Shown here in pieces: positions 34,064 through 42,498 of a DNA stretch of 64,000 bases (position 1 is its first letter; each line of letters starts with the position of its first letter). Origin of the DNA: Paenibacillus methanolicus (GTDB lineage: Bacteria > Bacillota > Bacilli > Paenibacillales > Paenibacillaceae); the NCBI RefSeq assembly GCF_008124765.1, contig NZ_VNHS01000009.1, forward strand, positions 310,001 through 374,000, read 5' to 3'. Position numbers and translations under genes: made by a program. Below the pieces are notes generated by a model. The model was not told the DNA's origin. It ran no database searches and saw nothing but the letters and a program-made list of their open reading frames with translations.

Positions 34064-34858
34064 ATGGATATGGGTTTAAGCAACAAAACCGCTTTGGTTA
34101 CGGGTTCTACGAGAGGGATCGGGAAAGCGATCGCGACGGAGCTTGCCAGAGAGGGCGTTCACGTTCTCGTGAACGGGCGCAGCGTCGAAGAGGCCGAGCA
34201 GACCGTGCGGGAATTGAAGGCCGCCTTCCCGGCGACCTCGCCTCGCAATGCCGCCGCCGACCTAGCGGATGCCGGGCAACGCGCCGCTTTGTTCGACAGG
34301 TTCCCGCAGATCGAAATCCTGGTCAACAATGCGGGGATCTACGAAATCATGCGTTACGAGGACGTGGGCGACGACGATTGGGACCGCTACTTCCAAGCGA
34401 ACGTGCTTGCCGCGAACGCCTTATGCCAATTTTATTTGCCCGCGATGTTGAAGCAGGGAGAAGGCCGGATCATGTTCATTGCGAGCGAAGAGGCCGTCAT
34501 GCCTTCCGGACTGATGCCGCAGTATGCGATGACGAAGTCCATGCTGTTGTCGTTGTCGCGAAGCTTGTCCAAATTAACCGCCGGCACGGATGTGACGGTC
34601 AATACGATTATGCCAGGACCGACGCTCTCCGAGAAGGTGCGGCAGATCATCGAAGGAATGTACCCGAACGAAGAGATGACGTTCGCGGAGAAGGAGTCTG
34701 CGTTCATGGCGGCCAGCCTTCCGCAATCCGAACTGCGGCGATTCATTCGGCCTGCCGAGATCGGCCGACTGGCGGCGTTCGTCGGCAGTCCGTTCGCCTC
34801 CGCCTTCAAGGGCTCGCCGATCCGCATGGACGGGGGCATGGTGCCGACGATCTATTAA
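34064..34858 (+). CDS. SDR family oxidoreductase
   Basis: 264 residues. The cofactor site is TGSTRGIG, then NNAG, with catalytic Ser in FIASEEA and YAMTK. The SEKVRQIIEGMYPNEEM segment and the C-terminal RMDGGMVPTIY resemble the group of SDRs paired with AraC regulators in Paenibacillus. The N-terminal LSNKTALVTG and the usual Asn-Arg NGRS point to NADP(H). Substrate unknown. It is co-directional with the AraC gene upstream and has its own GGAG. Confidence 0.9.
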   Translation: MDMGLSNKTALVTGSTRGIGKAIATELAREGVHVLVNGRSVEEAEQTVRELKAAFPATSPRNAAADLADAGQRAALFDRFPQIEILVNNAGIYEIMRYEDVGDDDWDRYFQANVLAANALCQFYLPAMLKQGEGRIMFIASEEAVMPSGLMPQYAMTKSMLLSLSRSLSKLTAGTDVTVNTIMPGPTLSEKVRQIIEGMYPNEEMTFAEKESAFMAASLPQSELRRFIRPAEIGRLAAFVGSPFASAFKGSPIRMDGGMVPTIY

Positions 34859-34977
34859 CGAAGGCGCGCCCGAACGCTCGAATTACCCGATCGGCTGCAA
34901 GCACCAGATTTGGGACGGCGACCTGCGCCGGATTGCGGCGTTCTCCGCTTCATAACGTTCCATTTTGCTTGAGGAAG

Positions 34978-35004
34978 GGCTGTCCCGAACGGGACGGCTC
35001 TTTT
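34978..35004 (+). terminator. Terminator after SDR gene
   Basis: GGCTGTCCC and GGGACGGCT pair over 9 bp with two wobbles and are followed by CTTTTAC. Confidence 0.7.
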
Positions 35005-35096
35005 ACTTTATGGATGGTCCGATGAGAAACTGTGGTATAATTACCCACACGATGAGCGGGAAGAATGATTAAATGACATCGGTCGGAGGGGGAAAC

Positions 35097-35906
35097 ATGA
35101 GGGACGGTATCCTTCAACGCAATTTTGTTCAACTGTTCGGACAGGGCGAGAAAACGATGATTCTGGCGCACGGCTTCGGCTGCGACCAAACGATGTGGCG
35201 CTATATCGTGCCGGCCTTTACTAATGAGTATCGCGTGGTCGTCTTCGATTTCGTCGGTTCCGGAAGGTCGGATTGGAGCGCCTATTCGCCCGAACGTTAC
35301 CGCGACCTGAACGGGTATGCCCAAGACGTGCTGGATATTTGCGCATGCTTGAACATTAGGGACGCCGTATATGTCGGGCATTCCGCGGCGGCGATGATCG
35401 GCATGCTCGCTTCGATCCGGCAGCCGGATTATTTCGAGAAACTGGTTCTGATCGGCCCTTCGCCGCGGTATATCGACGAGCGGCCGGATTATATCGGCGG
35501 GTTCGACGCGGCGGACATCGAGGGATTGCTTCAATTGATGCAGGATAACCATCAAGGGTGGGCTCAGTATCTCGCGCCGCTGGTCATGTCGAACGCGGAT
35601 CGGCCGGAGCTGGCTCGGGAACTCGGGGAAAGCTTCTGCGCCATGGATCCCGATATCGCGCAGCGTTTTGCCCGGGCGGTCTTCCTGGCGGATAACCGGG
35701 CAGACCTCAAGCATGTCGCGCGACCCGCTTTAATCTTGCAATGCGCCCAGGACGTGATCGCTCCGCTTGAAGTCGGCGCTTACGTCCATCATCGCCTTCC
35801 GAACAGCACGCTGCGATTCATGGAAGCAACGGGTCACTGCCCGCACCTTAGCCACCCCGATGAAACGATCGGACTCATTCAAGACTATCTCCGACATGGA
35901 GCCTGA
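35097..35906 (+). CDS. rsbQ: RsbQ-like alpha/beta hydrolase
   Basis: 269 residues from the ATG at 35097 (CGGAGGGGG upstream; a frame to 35073 is open). The nucleophile elbow is GHSAAAMIG with Ser96, and the acid and base fall at Asp219 (QCAQDVIAP) and His247 (ATGHCPHLS). These are the positions of the catalytic triad of Bacillus subtilis RsbQ. RsbQ works with the PAS-PP2C phosphatase RsbP in the energy branch of the sigma-B stress response. Here the next gene encodes only a PAS domain. Confidence 0.88.
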   Translation: MRDGILQRNFVQLFGQGEKTMILAHGFGCDQTMWRYIVPAFTNEYRVVVFDFVGSGRSDWSAYSPERYRDLNGYAQDVLDICACLNIRDAVYVGHSAAAMIGMLASIRQPDYFEKLVLIGPSPRYIDERPDYIGGFDAADIEGLLQLMQDNHQGWAQYLAPLVMSNADRPELARELGESFCAMDPDIAQRFARAVFLADNRADLKHVARPALILQCAQDVIAPLEVGAYVHHRLPNSTLRFMEATGHCPHLSHPDETIGLIQDYLRHGA

Positions 35907-35938
35907 CTAGCTGCTGCTAACGCTGAAAGGTGGCCGCC

Positions 35939-36289
35939 ATGGGTTATGAACAGACGCACGCCGGGGAGAGCTGCACTCTTTGCATCTCGAACGAAGGGCT
36001 GATCCTGGATGCGAATGAACGGTTATTGAACTTGGTCGGATACGACCGGTTTGGCTTGATCGGCTGTCAATTCGAATCCGTGCTGACCAGAGCAAGCTCG
36101 CTCTTCTTTCATCTTTATTTTCATGCCTTTACGAGATTGAAGGGCAATATCCGGGAGCTGCATCTCATGCTCCGGGCGTCGGACGGAAGCGAAATTCCGG
36201 TTCTGCTGAAGCTGGAACAGACGGATCGAGACGGGGAACCGATATTTAGCTGCGACATTCAAGTCAAGGCGCAAGGGAATCCGGTCTAA
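35939..36289 (+). CDS. Stand-alone PAS domain protein
   Basis: 116 residues, one PAS domain: LCISNEGLILDANERLLNLV, the GYDRFGLIGCQFESVLT turn, and a final strand in GEPIFSCDIQV. It lies 32 nt after the rsbQ-like gene with AAAGGTGG before the ATG. In the RsbQ-RsbP pair the PAS domain is the N-terminal part of RsbP and is followed by a PP2C phosphatase. Here the frame ends after the PAS domain and a terminator follows, so no phosphatase part exists. It may be a sensor for another partner, or a shortened RsbP. Confidence 0.8.
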   Translation: MGYEQTHAGESCTLCISNEGLILDANERLLNLVGYDRFGLIGCQFESVLTRASSLFFHLYFHAFTRLKGNIRELHLMLRASDGSEIPVLLKLEQTDRDGEPIFSCDIQVKAQGNPV

Positions 36290-36306
36290 TGATCGATGAA
36301 GGAAAG

Positions 36307-36339
36307 AAAGGCGTAGGCACGCATGTGCTTGCGTCTTTT
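36307..36339 (+). terminator. Terminator after the PAS gene
   Basis: AAAGGCGTAGGC and GCTTGCGTCTTT pair over 12 bp (three wobbles) and end in TTTT. Confidence 0.7.
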
Positions 36340-36377
36340 GTTGTTCCGGCCGTCCGATTCTATGCGATAATAGAGGG

Positions 36378-38207
36378 ATGAGAGTAGAAATAGGGAACGA
36401 ACCGGCAGTTGGGGGTATGAAGACAAGTATGCGAAAAGCCTATGCCAAAGTAACGCTGCTATTGACGATCGCCTTGATCGCGCTGCTCATCGCGAACAAT
36501 CTGATCTACTATTTCATAAGTAAAGACAAGCTCGAGCGGCAAGAGGTCGACAATCTGAAGTCGCAAGCGCAAGCGATCAACAACATTCTCGAACATTCGC
36601 GGGAAGGGGCGGCCTACGTCGAACGGCTCGTCGGCGAGAAGCTGCGGGCGGACGCGCTGGCGATCCGATCCCGACTCGATCCGGATATTCGCGGCGTGAC
36701 CAACGAGGAGCTGGACGCGCTGGCCCGGGAGCTTGCGATCGACGCCGTCACGCTGCTGATTAGAGAAGGGGATGCCTTCGTGCTCGCCCGATCGTCGAAA
36801 CGCGAAGAGATCGGGCTGTCGACGAAGAACTGGGGGCTATGGAACAAGGCGTTCCTGGAGCTGTACGAGAAGAAGAACGTCTCGGCGATTGAATGGGGCG
36901 ATTCGCTCGACCATTATTGGACAGGACCGTACTCCGTATCGGATACGAACGCGGAGGAGTTTTTCAAATACGGCTACTATTATGACGGGACCACGAATTA
37001 TATCATCAACCCGTTCGTATCGAACGCGTCCATTCGGCAGTATGAGCAATCGGTCGGCATCGCGTCCATCATCGCCTCCATCACCGCTTCCGATCCGAGC
37101 ATACTCGAGATTGCCGGCTTCAACCCGAGCGCCTTCGGGAGAGAGAAGGTCGTGGCCAAGAACAGCTCCGGCCAGACGTATACGCCCCGGTACTATGCTC
37201 CGGTCTTCTTCGGCACGAACGCGTACGCGCGCGACGAACTGGATAAGCGGGAGATCCGGCGGGCGATCGAGACGAAGGCCATCACCAGCTACAAAGCCGA
37301 CGTGAACGGGCGAACGATCCTGAAGACGTTCATTCCGGTCTTCACGGATAAGATCAACGAGCTGGGCTTGGTGACGGACAACTCGGTCCGCGAGCTCGAA
37401 CAGAATCTGAATTATTACGTCATCGGCATCGCGATCGATTACCGCGACATCCAGGATCGGCTCAACGGCATTTTGCTGGAAATGGGCATGATCATCCTGC
37501 TCGTCACCGTGATCTGCATGGCGCTCCTGCTCCTGTTGAATCATTACTTCGGCCGGTCCAAAGATCAAACGGCCATCGACGCGCAAACCACCTACGTGGA
37601 TGAGATGAACCTGCTGTTCAACAACATCCGGGAGCAGCGTCACGACTTCGTCAACCACATCAACACCATCCATGCGTTGGCTCAAGTCCAGAAGTATGAC
37701 GAGCTTCGCGCGTATACCCAAGAAGTCGTCGGCGAAATTCACGACATCAACCAAATGCTCAATATCGGCAATCCTCCGCTGGCGGCTTTGATCCAAAGCA
37801 AGCTCGTGCAGGCGCAGCGGAAGGAGATCCGGTTCACGTACGCCTTCTCGAATATGAGCGCATTCCCGGAAGGGGTGCGGTCCGTCGATTTCGTGCGCAT
37901 GCTCGGCAATTTGATCGATAACGCGTTCGACGAGGTCGCGAAGGTCGAACCGGAACGAAGAACGGTCGAGCTGACGGGCGCGATCGAAGCCGGCCGGCTC
38001 CGCTTCGTCGTCCGGAACGCCGGATCGATCGATGCGGCGGTCATGGACCGGATGTTCGAAGCGGGCGTCACCTCCAAGCCGGAGGGCCGCAATTCGGGGC
38101 TCGGCCTGCCGATTACGTTAGCCATCGTGAAGCGGTATAAGGGCACCATCAAGGTCGAGAATGACGACGGCGTCACATTCACGATCGAGATTCCGGTCGC
38201 GTCATGA
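36378..38207 (+). CDS. Sensor histidine kinase of the Spo0B/CitA type
   Basis: 609 residues. A membrane helix at about 25-47, an extracellular sensor of about 330 residues, a second helix at about 370-390, then the kinase core. The phosphorylated His is in EQRHDFVNHINTIHAL, typical of the SPOB_a (CitA/DcuS/MalK) group. The ATPase has the N box MLGNLIDNAFDEV and the G box SGLGLPITLAIVKR. The extracellular domain is much larger than in CitA and unlike a simple PAS. No receiver-domain regulator lies next to it. The start is uncertain (36378, 36417 or 36429). Confidence 0.85.
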   Translation: MRVEIGNEPAVGGMKTSMRKAYAKVTLLLTIALIALLIANNLIYYFISKDKLERQEVDNLKSQAQAINNILEHSREGAAYVERLVGEKLRADALAIRSRLDPDIRGVTNEELDALARELAIDAVTLLIREGDAFVLARSSKREEIGLSTKNWGLWNKAFLELYEKKNVSAIEWGDSLDHYWTGPYSVSDTNAEEFFKYGYYYDGTTNYIINPFVSNASIRQYEQSVGIASIIASITASDPSILEIAGFNPSAFGREKVVAKNSSGQTYTPRYYAPVFFGTNAYARDELDKREIRRAIETKAITSYKADVNGRTILKTFIPVFTDKINELGLVTDNSVRELEQNLNYYVIGIAIDYRDIQDRLNGILLEMGMIILLVTVICMALLLLLNHYFGRSKDQTAIDAQTTYVDEMNLLFNNIREQRHDFVNHINTIHALAQVQKYDELRAYTQEVVGEIHDINQMLNIGNPPLAALIQSKLVQAQRKEIRFTYAFSNMSAFPEGVRSVDFVRMLGNLIDNAFDEVAKVEPERRTVELTGAIEAGRLRFVVRNAGSIDAAVMDRMFEAGVTSKPEGRNSGLGLPITLAIVKRYKGTIKVENDDGVTFTIEIPVAS

Positions 38208-38281
38208 GATTGGGGTAGCGCACGGCGCGGCATCTGGCTTAATAGCATGGCAACTATCATTCATCGTCAAGGAGCCTGATT

Positions 38282-39598
38282 ATGCAAATTAATGTAGGCA
38301 TTATCGGAACGGAAGCCATCGTAAGCCTCATCTTGCGGGTCATCCGGACGTTCCCGACGTTTCGTCCGCTGGCGCGCGTCGTCCGTAACGAAGAAGAAGC
38401 GATCGAAGCGGCGCGGGAGCTCGAGGGGGAGGCCGAGGCGCTCGTCCTCTCCGGGGCGCTCTCCCATCGGGAAGTGAAGCTGAGGGCGGCGCTCAGGGTG
38501 CCGGCGTTCTACGTTCCGCTCAACGGCGCGGGGCTATACAAGACGATCTTCGCGGCGTTCCGCGCGGGCAACTTGGAGAAGGGGGTCTCCGTCGACTCGC
38601 TGACGAAGGCGATGGTCGACCGGACGCTCGCCGATCTCGGGCTGAAGCAGACGAAGGTCGTCGTCTACGACGGGCCTGCCTACGATTCGACGGGGAAGCT
38701 GGCCGAGTTTCACCGCCGTCTTGCCGAGACGGGCGCCTGCGGAACGGCCTTCACCGGCGATCCGCAGGCGGCCGAGCGGCTGCGCGAGCTCGCGATCCCG
38801 TGCGAGGTCATCGTCCCTTCGGACCAGGACATCATCGTCACGCTGGAGCGGGCGCTGCTGTCGACGGAATCGCGCAGGAGCAAGGAATCGCAGATCGTCG
38901 TCGGCATCATCAACGTGGACGATTTCGGCAAGATGGCGACCAAGCGCTCGAGCGAGCACGAGGTGCAGAAGCTGAAGCTGGATATTCATCGCATGGCGCT
39001 CAATTACGTGGAGCTGTTCGACGGTTATCTGACGACGCTCGGCGGGGACGAATACTTATTCTTCACGACCCGGGGCATCTTCGAGAAGGAGACCGGCGGC
39101 TACAAGACGATCCCGTTGTCCAAGGACGTGTACAAATCGTTCGGGCTGTCGCTCAGCGTCGGCATCGGCTTCGGGACGACGGCCGGCGAGGCCGGCACGA
39201 ACGCGCGGAGCGCTCTGCGCAAGGCGAAGGAGGCGGGCGGCGACGCGTGCTACATCGTCCGCGAGGACGGTACGCTGATCGGACCGCTTGAGATGGCCGA
39301 TCCGGTGCAGACGATATTGGCGCCGACCGACGCGGCGCTTATCCGGCACGCGGAGGAAGCGGGGATGACGAGCGCGTATTTGAGCAAGCTGCTCTACCAT
39401 ATGGCCAAGCACGACAAGTACGAATACAAGGTGCAGGAGCTGGCGGATTTGCTGGGTATTACGACCCGCAGCGCGCATCGGCTGCTGAACCAATGGATCG
39501 ACGGCGGCCTGGTCGACGTCGTCGCTTATGAGAAGGTTCCCCGCGGCCGGCCGAGGCAAATTTACCGGTTCACGTTCCTGATGGGCCGCCAAGCGTAG
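38282..39598 (+). CDS. GGDEF-like/winged-helix transcriptional regulator
   Basis: 438 residues. Residues 1-105 recall a PrpR-type sensor domain (ALVLSGALSHREVKLRAALR). Residues about 200-340 are a nucleotidyl-cyclase-like palm: GIINVDDF (about 207-214), GGDEY (254-258) and SVGIGFGTTAGEAGTNARSA with a following AKEAGG, much like a GGDEF domain. Residues about 360-438 hold a winged helix (YKVQELADLLGITTRSAHRL). It lies between the sensor kinase gene and a catabolic operon, where a response regulator would be expected. Whether it binds or makes a cyclic nucleotide is unknown. Confidence 0.7.
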   Translation: MQINVGIIGTEAIVSLILRVIRTFPTFRPLARVVRNEEEAIEAARELEGEAEALVLSGALSHREVKLRAALRVPAFYVPLNGAGLYKTIFAAFRAGNLEKGVSVDSLTKAMVDRTLADLGLKQTKVVVYDGPAYDSTGKLAEFHRRLAETGACGTAFTGDPQAAERLRELAIPCEVIVPSDQDIIVTLERALLSTESRRSKESQIVVGIINVDDFGKMATKRSSEHEVQKLKLDIHRMALNYVELFDGYLTTLGGDEYLFFTTRGIFEKETGGYKTIPLSKDVYKSFGLSLSVGIGFGTTAGEAGTNARSALRKAKEAGGDACYIVREDGTLIGPLEMADPVQTILAPTDAALIRHAEEAGMTSAYLSKLLYHMAKHDKYEYKVQELADLLGITTRSAHRLLNQWIDGGLVDVVAYEKVPRGRPRQIYRFTFLMGRQA

Positions 39599-39703
39599 CC
39601 TCGTCAGGTCGATTTAAAGACGAATTTATCTCCTGTCTTTATATATATCGCTAGCGTATGCTTAAGGCGAAGCAAGGAAGAAGACAGGAGAGGGGCGAAG
39701 GCG

Positions 39704-40723
39704 ATGCTGCGAACGCTGGAACAATTGGAGCAGAAGCTGGCCGAGCCGAACGAGGCGCTCGTGCGGGACTTGGCGCGCGTGGACGGCGATATTATCCTGC
39801 TGGGCGTCGGCGGCAAAATGGGGCCGAGCCTGGCGAAGCTGGCAATGAACGCGATTCGGGAGGGGGGCTTGAACAAACGGGTCATCGGCGTATCGCGCTT
39901 CTCGAACGCCGCGGCCCGCGAAGAGCTGGAGCAGGCGGGCGTCGCGACCATCTCGTGCGAGCTGTTGGACGACGAGGCGCTGCGCGCGCTCCCGCACGCG
40001 GACAACGTCATCTATATGGCGGGCAATAAGTTCGGGACGAAGGGCCGGGAGCATTTCACGTGGGCGATGAACGCGTATTTGCCCGGACGGGTGGCAGAGA
40101 AGTTCAAGGATTCGCGTATCGTGGCTTTCTCGTCGGGCAATATTTATCCGTTCCTGCCGACGGCGAGCGGCGGCGCGAGCGAGCATGTGGCGCCGGAGCC
40201 GCTCGGGGAATACGCCCAATCGACGCTGGGCCGTGAGCGCATCTTCGAATACCATTCCCATAAGAACGGAACGCCGATGGTCATGTACCGGCTCAACTAC
40301 GCGATCGATATGCGGTACGGCGTGCTGCTCGAGCTGGCTCGGGCGATCCACGAAGGCCGGGAGATCGACCTGACGATGGGCTTCGCGAACGTCATCTGGC
40401 AGGGGGACGCGAACGCGATGGCGCTGCGCTGCCTGCTGCACTGTAGTACGCCGCCTAATACCGTAAATATTACGGGTCCGGAAACGATGTCGATCCGCTG
40501 GGCGGCGCGGGAGCTTGCGAGCCGTCTAGGCAAGGAAGCAAGGTTCACGGGCAGCGAATCGGAGACGGCACTGCTGAACAACGCGTCCAAATCGCATCAA
40601 TTATTCGGGTATCCGACCGTATCGCAGCTGCAGATGCTCGACTGGACGGCAGGATGGGTGCAAGAGGGCGGCATGACGTGGAACAAGCCGACCCACTTCC
40701 AGGAACGAAAGGGGAACTTCTAG
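39704..40723 (+). CDS. NAD-dependent epimerase/dehydratase-like protein
   Basis: 339 residues. The Rossmann nucleotide site is IILLGVGGKMGPSLAKLA. An AFSSGNIYP segment supplies the catalytic Ser, and a Tyr is in GEYAQSTLGRE, but the residue four after Tyr is Thr instead of the Lys of the YxxxK motif. The family acts on nucleotide sugars or sugar acids; the missing Lys leaves the reaction uncertain. First gene of a compact operon: the next start codon follows its stop directly. Confidence 0.8.
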   Translation: MLRTLEQLEQKLAEPNEALVRDLARVDGDIILLGVGGKMGPSLAKLAMNAIREGGLNKRVIGVSRFSNAAAREELEQAGVATISCELLDDEALRALPHADNVIYMAGNKFGTKGREHFTWAMNAYLPGRVAEKFKDSRIVAFSSGNIYPFLPTASGGASEHVAPEPLGEYAQSTLGRERIFEYHSHKNGTPMVMYRLNYAIDMRYGVLLELARAIHEGREIDLTMGFANVIWQGDANAMALRCLLHCSTPPNTVNITGPETMSIRWAARELASRLGKEARFTGSESETALLNNASKSHQLFGYPTVSQLQMLDWTAGWVQEGGMTWNKPTHFQERKGNF

Positions 40724-41809
40724 ATGGCTGCGGAACTAGAGTCTGCCAAGTTATTGTCGTCCGAGCTCGGCGCGGCGCTGCACGACGGTCTCGTCATCCC
40801 GGCCCATCCGCTGGCGCTCGATGAGCACCGCAAGCTCGACGAGGCGAGCCAGCGGGCGCTGACCCGCTACTATATCGCGTCGGGCGCCGGCGGCATCGCG
40901 GTAGGCGTCCACTCGACCCAATTCGAGATCCGCGATCCCGAGCACGATCTGTTCGAGACGGTGCTGCGGATGGCGGCCGAGGAGATCGACCGGGCGCGGC
41001 TGGACCGTCCGTTCATCCGGGTGGCGGGCGTATGCGGCCCCACGGAGCAGGCGCTCCGGGAGACGGAGCTCGCCCTGTCGCTCGGCTACGACGCGGCGCT
41101 GCTCAGCATGGGCGGGCTAGCGGACTGGGGTGAGGAAGCGCTGCTCGAGCGGACGCGGCGGATCGCCGCGCGCATGCCGGTCATCGGCTTCTATCTGCAG
41201 CCGTCGGTCGGCGGCAGAACCTTCACCTACGAGTTCTGGCGCGCCTTCGCGGATATTCCGAACGTCGTCGCGATTAAGCTGGCTCCGTTCAACCGGTACC
41301 AGACGCTGGACGTGGTTCGGGCGGTCTGCGCATCCGATCGTCGGGACGACATCGCCCTGTACACTGGCAACGACGATAACATCGTCGCGGATCTGCTGAC
41401 GACGTACCGGTTCGCGATCGACGGCCAGCTTGTGGAGAAACCGATCGTCGGCGGCTTGCTCGGCCACTGGGCCGTATGGACGCATCGGGCGGTCGAGCAG
41501 CTCGCCGCCATCAAGGTAGCGCGCCGCGGCGAGAAGATCGATAGGGAATGGCTGACGAAGGCGGTCGAGGTGACCGACGCGAACGCGGCGTTCTTCGATC
41601 CGGCGCATGGCTTCCATGGCTGCATCCCGGGCATTCACGAGGTGCTGCGCCGTCAAGGGCTCATGCGCGGCATCTGGTGCCTGAATCCGGACGAGACGCT
41701 GTCGCCGGGACAGCTGGAGGAGATCGACCGGATCTATGCGGACTATCCGCATCTGAACGACGACGATTTCGTCCGCGCGAACCTGGCGCGGTGGCTCGCG
41801 GCAGATTAG
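40724..41809 (+). CDS. Dihydrodipicolinate synthase (DapA) family protein
   Basis: 361 residues, longer than DapA (about 290). The TIM-barrel family is indicated by VIPAHPLALDEHRKLDEASQ, PFIRVAGVCGPTEQALRE, GYDAALLSMGGL, PVIGFYLQPSVGG with the conserved Tyr, and VVAIKLAPFNRY with the Schiff-base Lys. It is likely a Schiff-base aldolase or dehydratase acting on a 2-oxo acid, not the lysine-pathway enzyme, given its catabolic setting. It starts immediately after the epimerase stop. Confidence 0.85.
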   Translation: MAAELESAKLLSSELGAALHDGLVIPAHPLALDEHRKLDEASQRALTRYYIASGAGGIAVGVHSTQFEIRDPEHDLFETVLRMAAEEIDRARLDRPFIRVAGVCGPTEQALRETELALSLGYDAALLSMGGLADWGEEALLERTRRIAARMPVIGFYLQPSVGGRTFTYEFWRAFADIPNVVAIKLAPFNRYQTLDVVRAVCASDRRDDIALYTGNDDNIVADLLTTYRFAIDGQLVEKPIVGGLLGHWAVWTHRAVEQLAAIKVARRGEKIDREWLTKAVEVTDANAAFFDPAHGFHGCIPGIHEVLRRQGLMRGIWCLNPDETLSPGQLEEIDRIYADYPHLNDDDFVRANLARWLAAD

Positions 41810-41813
41810 CGCC

Positions 41814-42494
41814 ATGCGGTTCAAAGACGTGTTCGCCATTATCGGGCCGGTCATGATCGGCCCATCCAGCTCGCATACGGCCGGCGCCGCTCGCATCGGC
41901 CGGGCGGCCAGGCAAGCGCTCGGCGAGCCGCCGCTTGTCGCCGACATCGTCCTGTACGGCTCCTTCGCCGACACCGGGCAGGGACACGGCACCGATACGG
42001 CGATCGTCGCCGGACTGCTGGATATGGACACCGACGACGCGCGCATCCCGGATGCGTTCGGCGAGGCGGAGCGGAGCGGGCTTGAGGTCTCGCTTCGCAT
42101 GAGCGATGAGACGCAGCCGCATCCGAACACGGCCGCGATCGTCCTGCGCGGACCGTCCCGGCGGATATCGCTCCTCGGCCGCTCCATCGGCGGGGGCAGC
42201 GTGGAGATCGCCCGAATCGACCGGTTCGCCGTCAAATTCACGGCCGTCTATCCGACGCTGCTCATATTCCACGAGGACCGGGCCGGCGTCATCGCGGACG
42301 TTAGCGGCATTCTCCGATGCGCGCATGTGAACATCGGTTACATGACCGTCGATCGCGCCTCGCGCAGCGGCTCGGTCTTGACGGTGATCGAGTGCGATCA
42401 GGCCGTCCCGGCGGACGCGCTGCCCTTGATCCGCGGCCTGGCCGGCGTAAGCGATGTGAGCGTCGTCGATCTCGCGGCCAAGGAGGTACGTTAA
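41814..42494 (+). CDS. sdaAB: L-serine dehydratase, beta subunit
   Basis: 226 residues. The family lead FAIIGPVMIGPSSSHTAGAA and GSFADTGQGHGTDTAIVAGL are exact, and the C-terminal third is an ACT domain (LLIFHEDRAGVIADVSGILR). Together with the alpha subunit it forms the oxygen-sensitive [4Fe-4S] enzyme that turns L-serine into pyruvate and ammonia. It is 4 nt after the DapA-like gene and 4 nt before the alpha-subunit gene, hence translationally coupled. Confidence 0.95.
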   Translation: MRFKDVFAIIGPVMIGPSSSHTAGAARIGRAARQALGEPPLVADIVLYGSFADTGQGHGTDTAIVAGLLDMDTDDARIPDAFGEAERSGLEVSLRMSDETQPHPNTAAIVLRGPSRRISLLGRSIGGGSVEIARIDRFAVKFTAVYPTLLIFHEDRAGVIADVSGILRCAHVNIGYMTVDRASRSGSVLTVIECDQAVPADALPLIRGLAGVSDVSVVDLAAKEVR

Positions 42495-42498
42495 CCCG

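Noticed and set aside
34859-34970. Short open frame after the SDR gene
   Set aside because: No ribosome site or family pattern; it ends at the terminator. Treated as non-coding.
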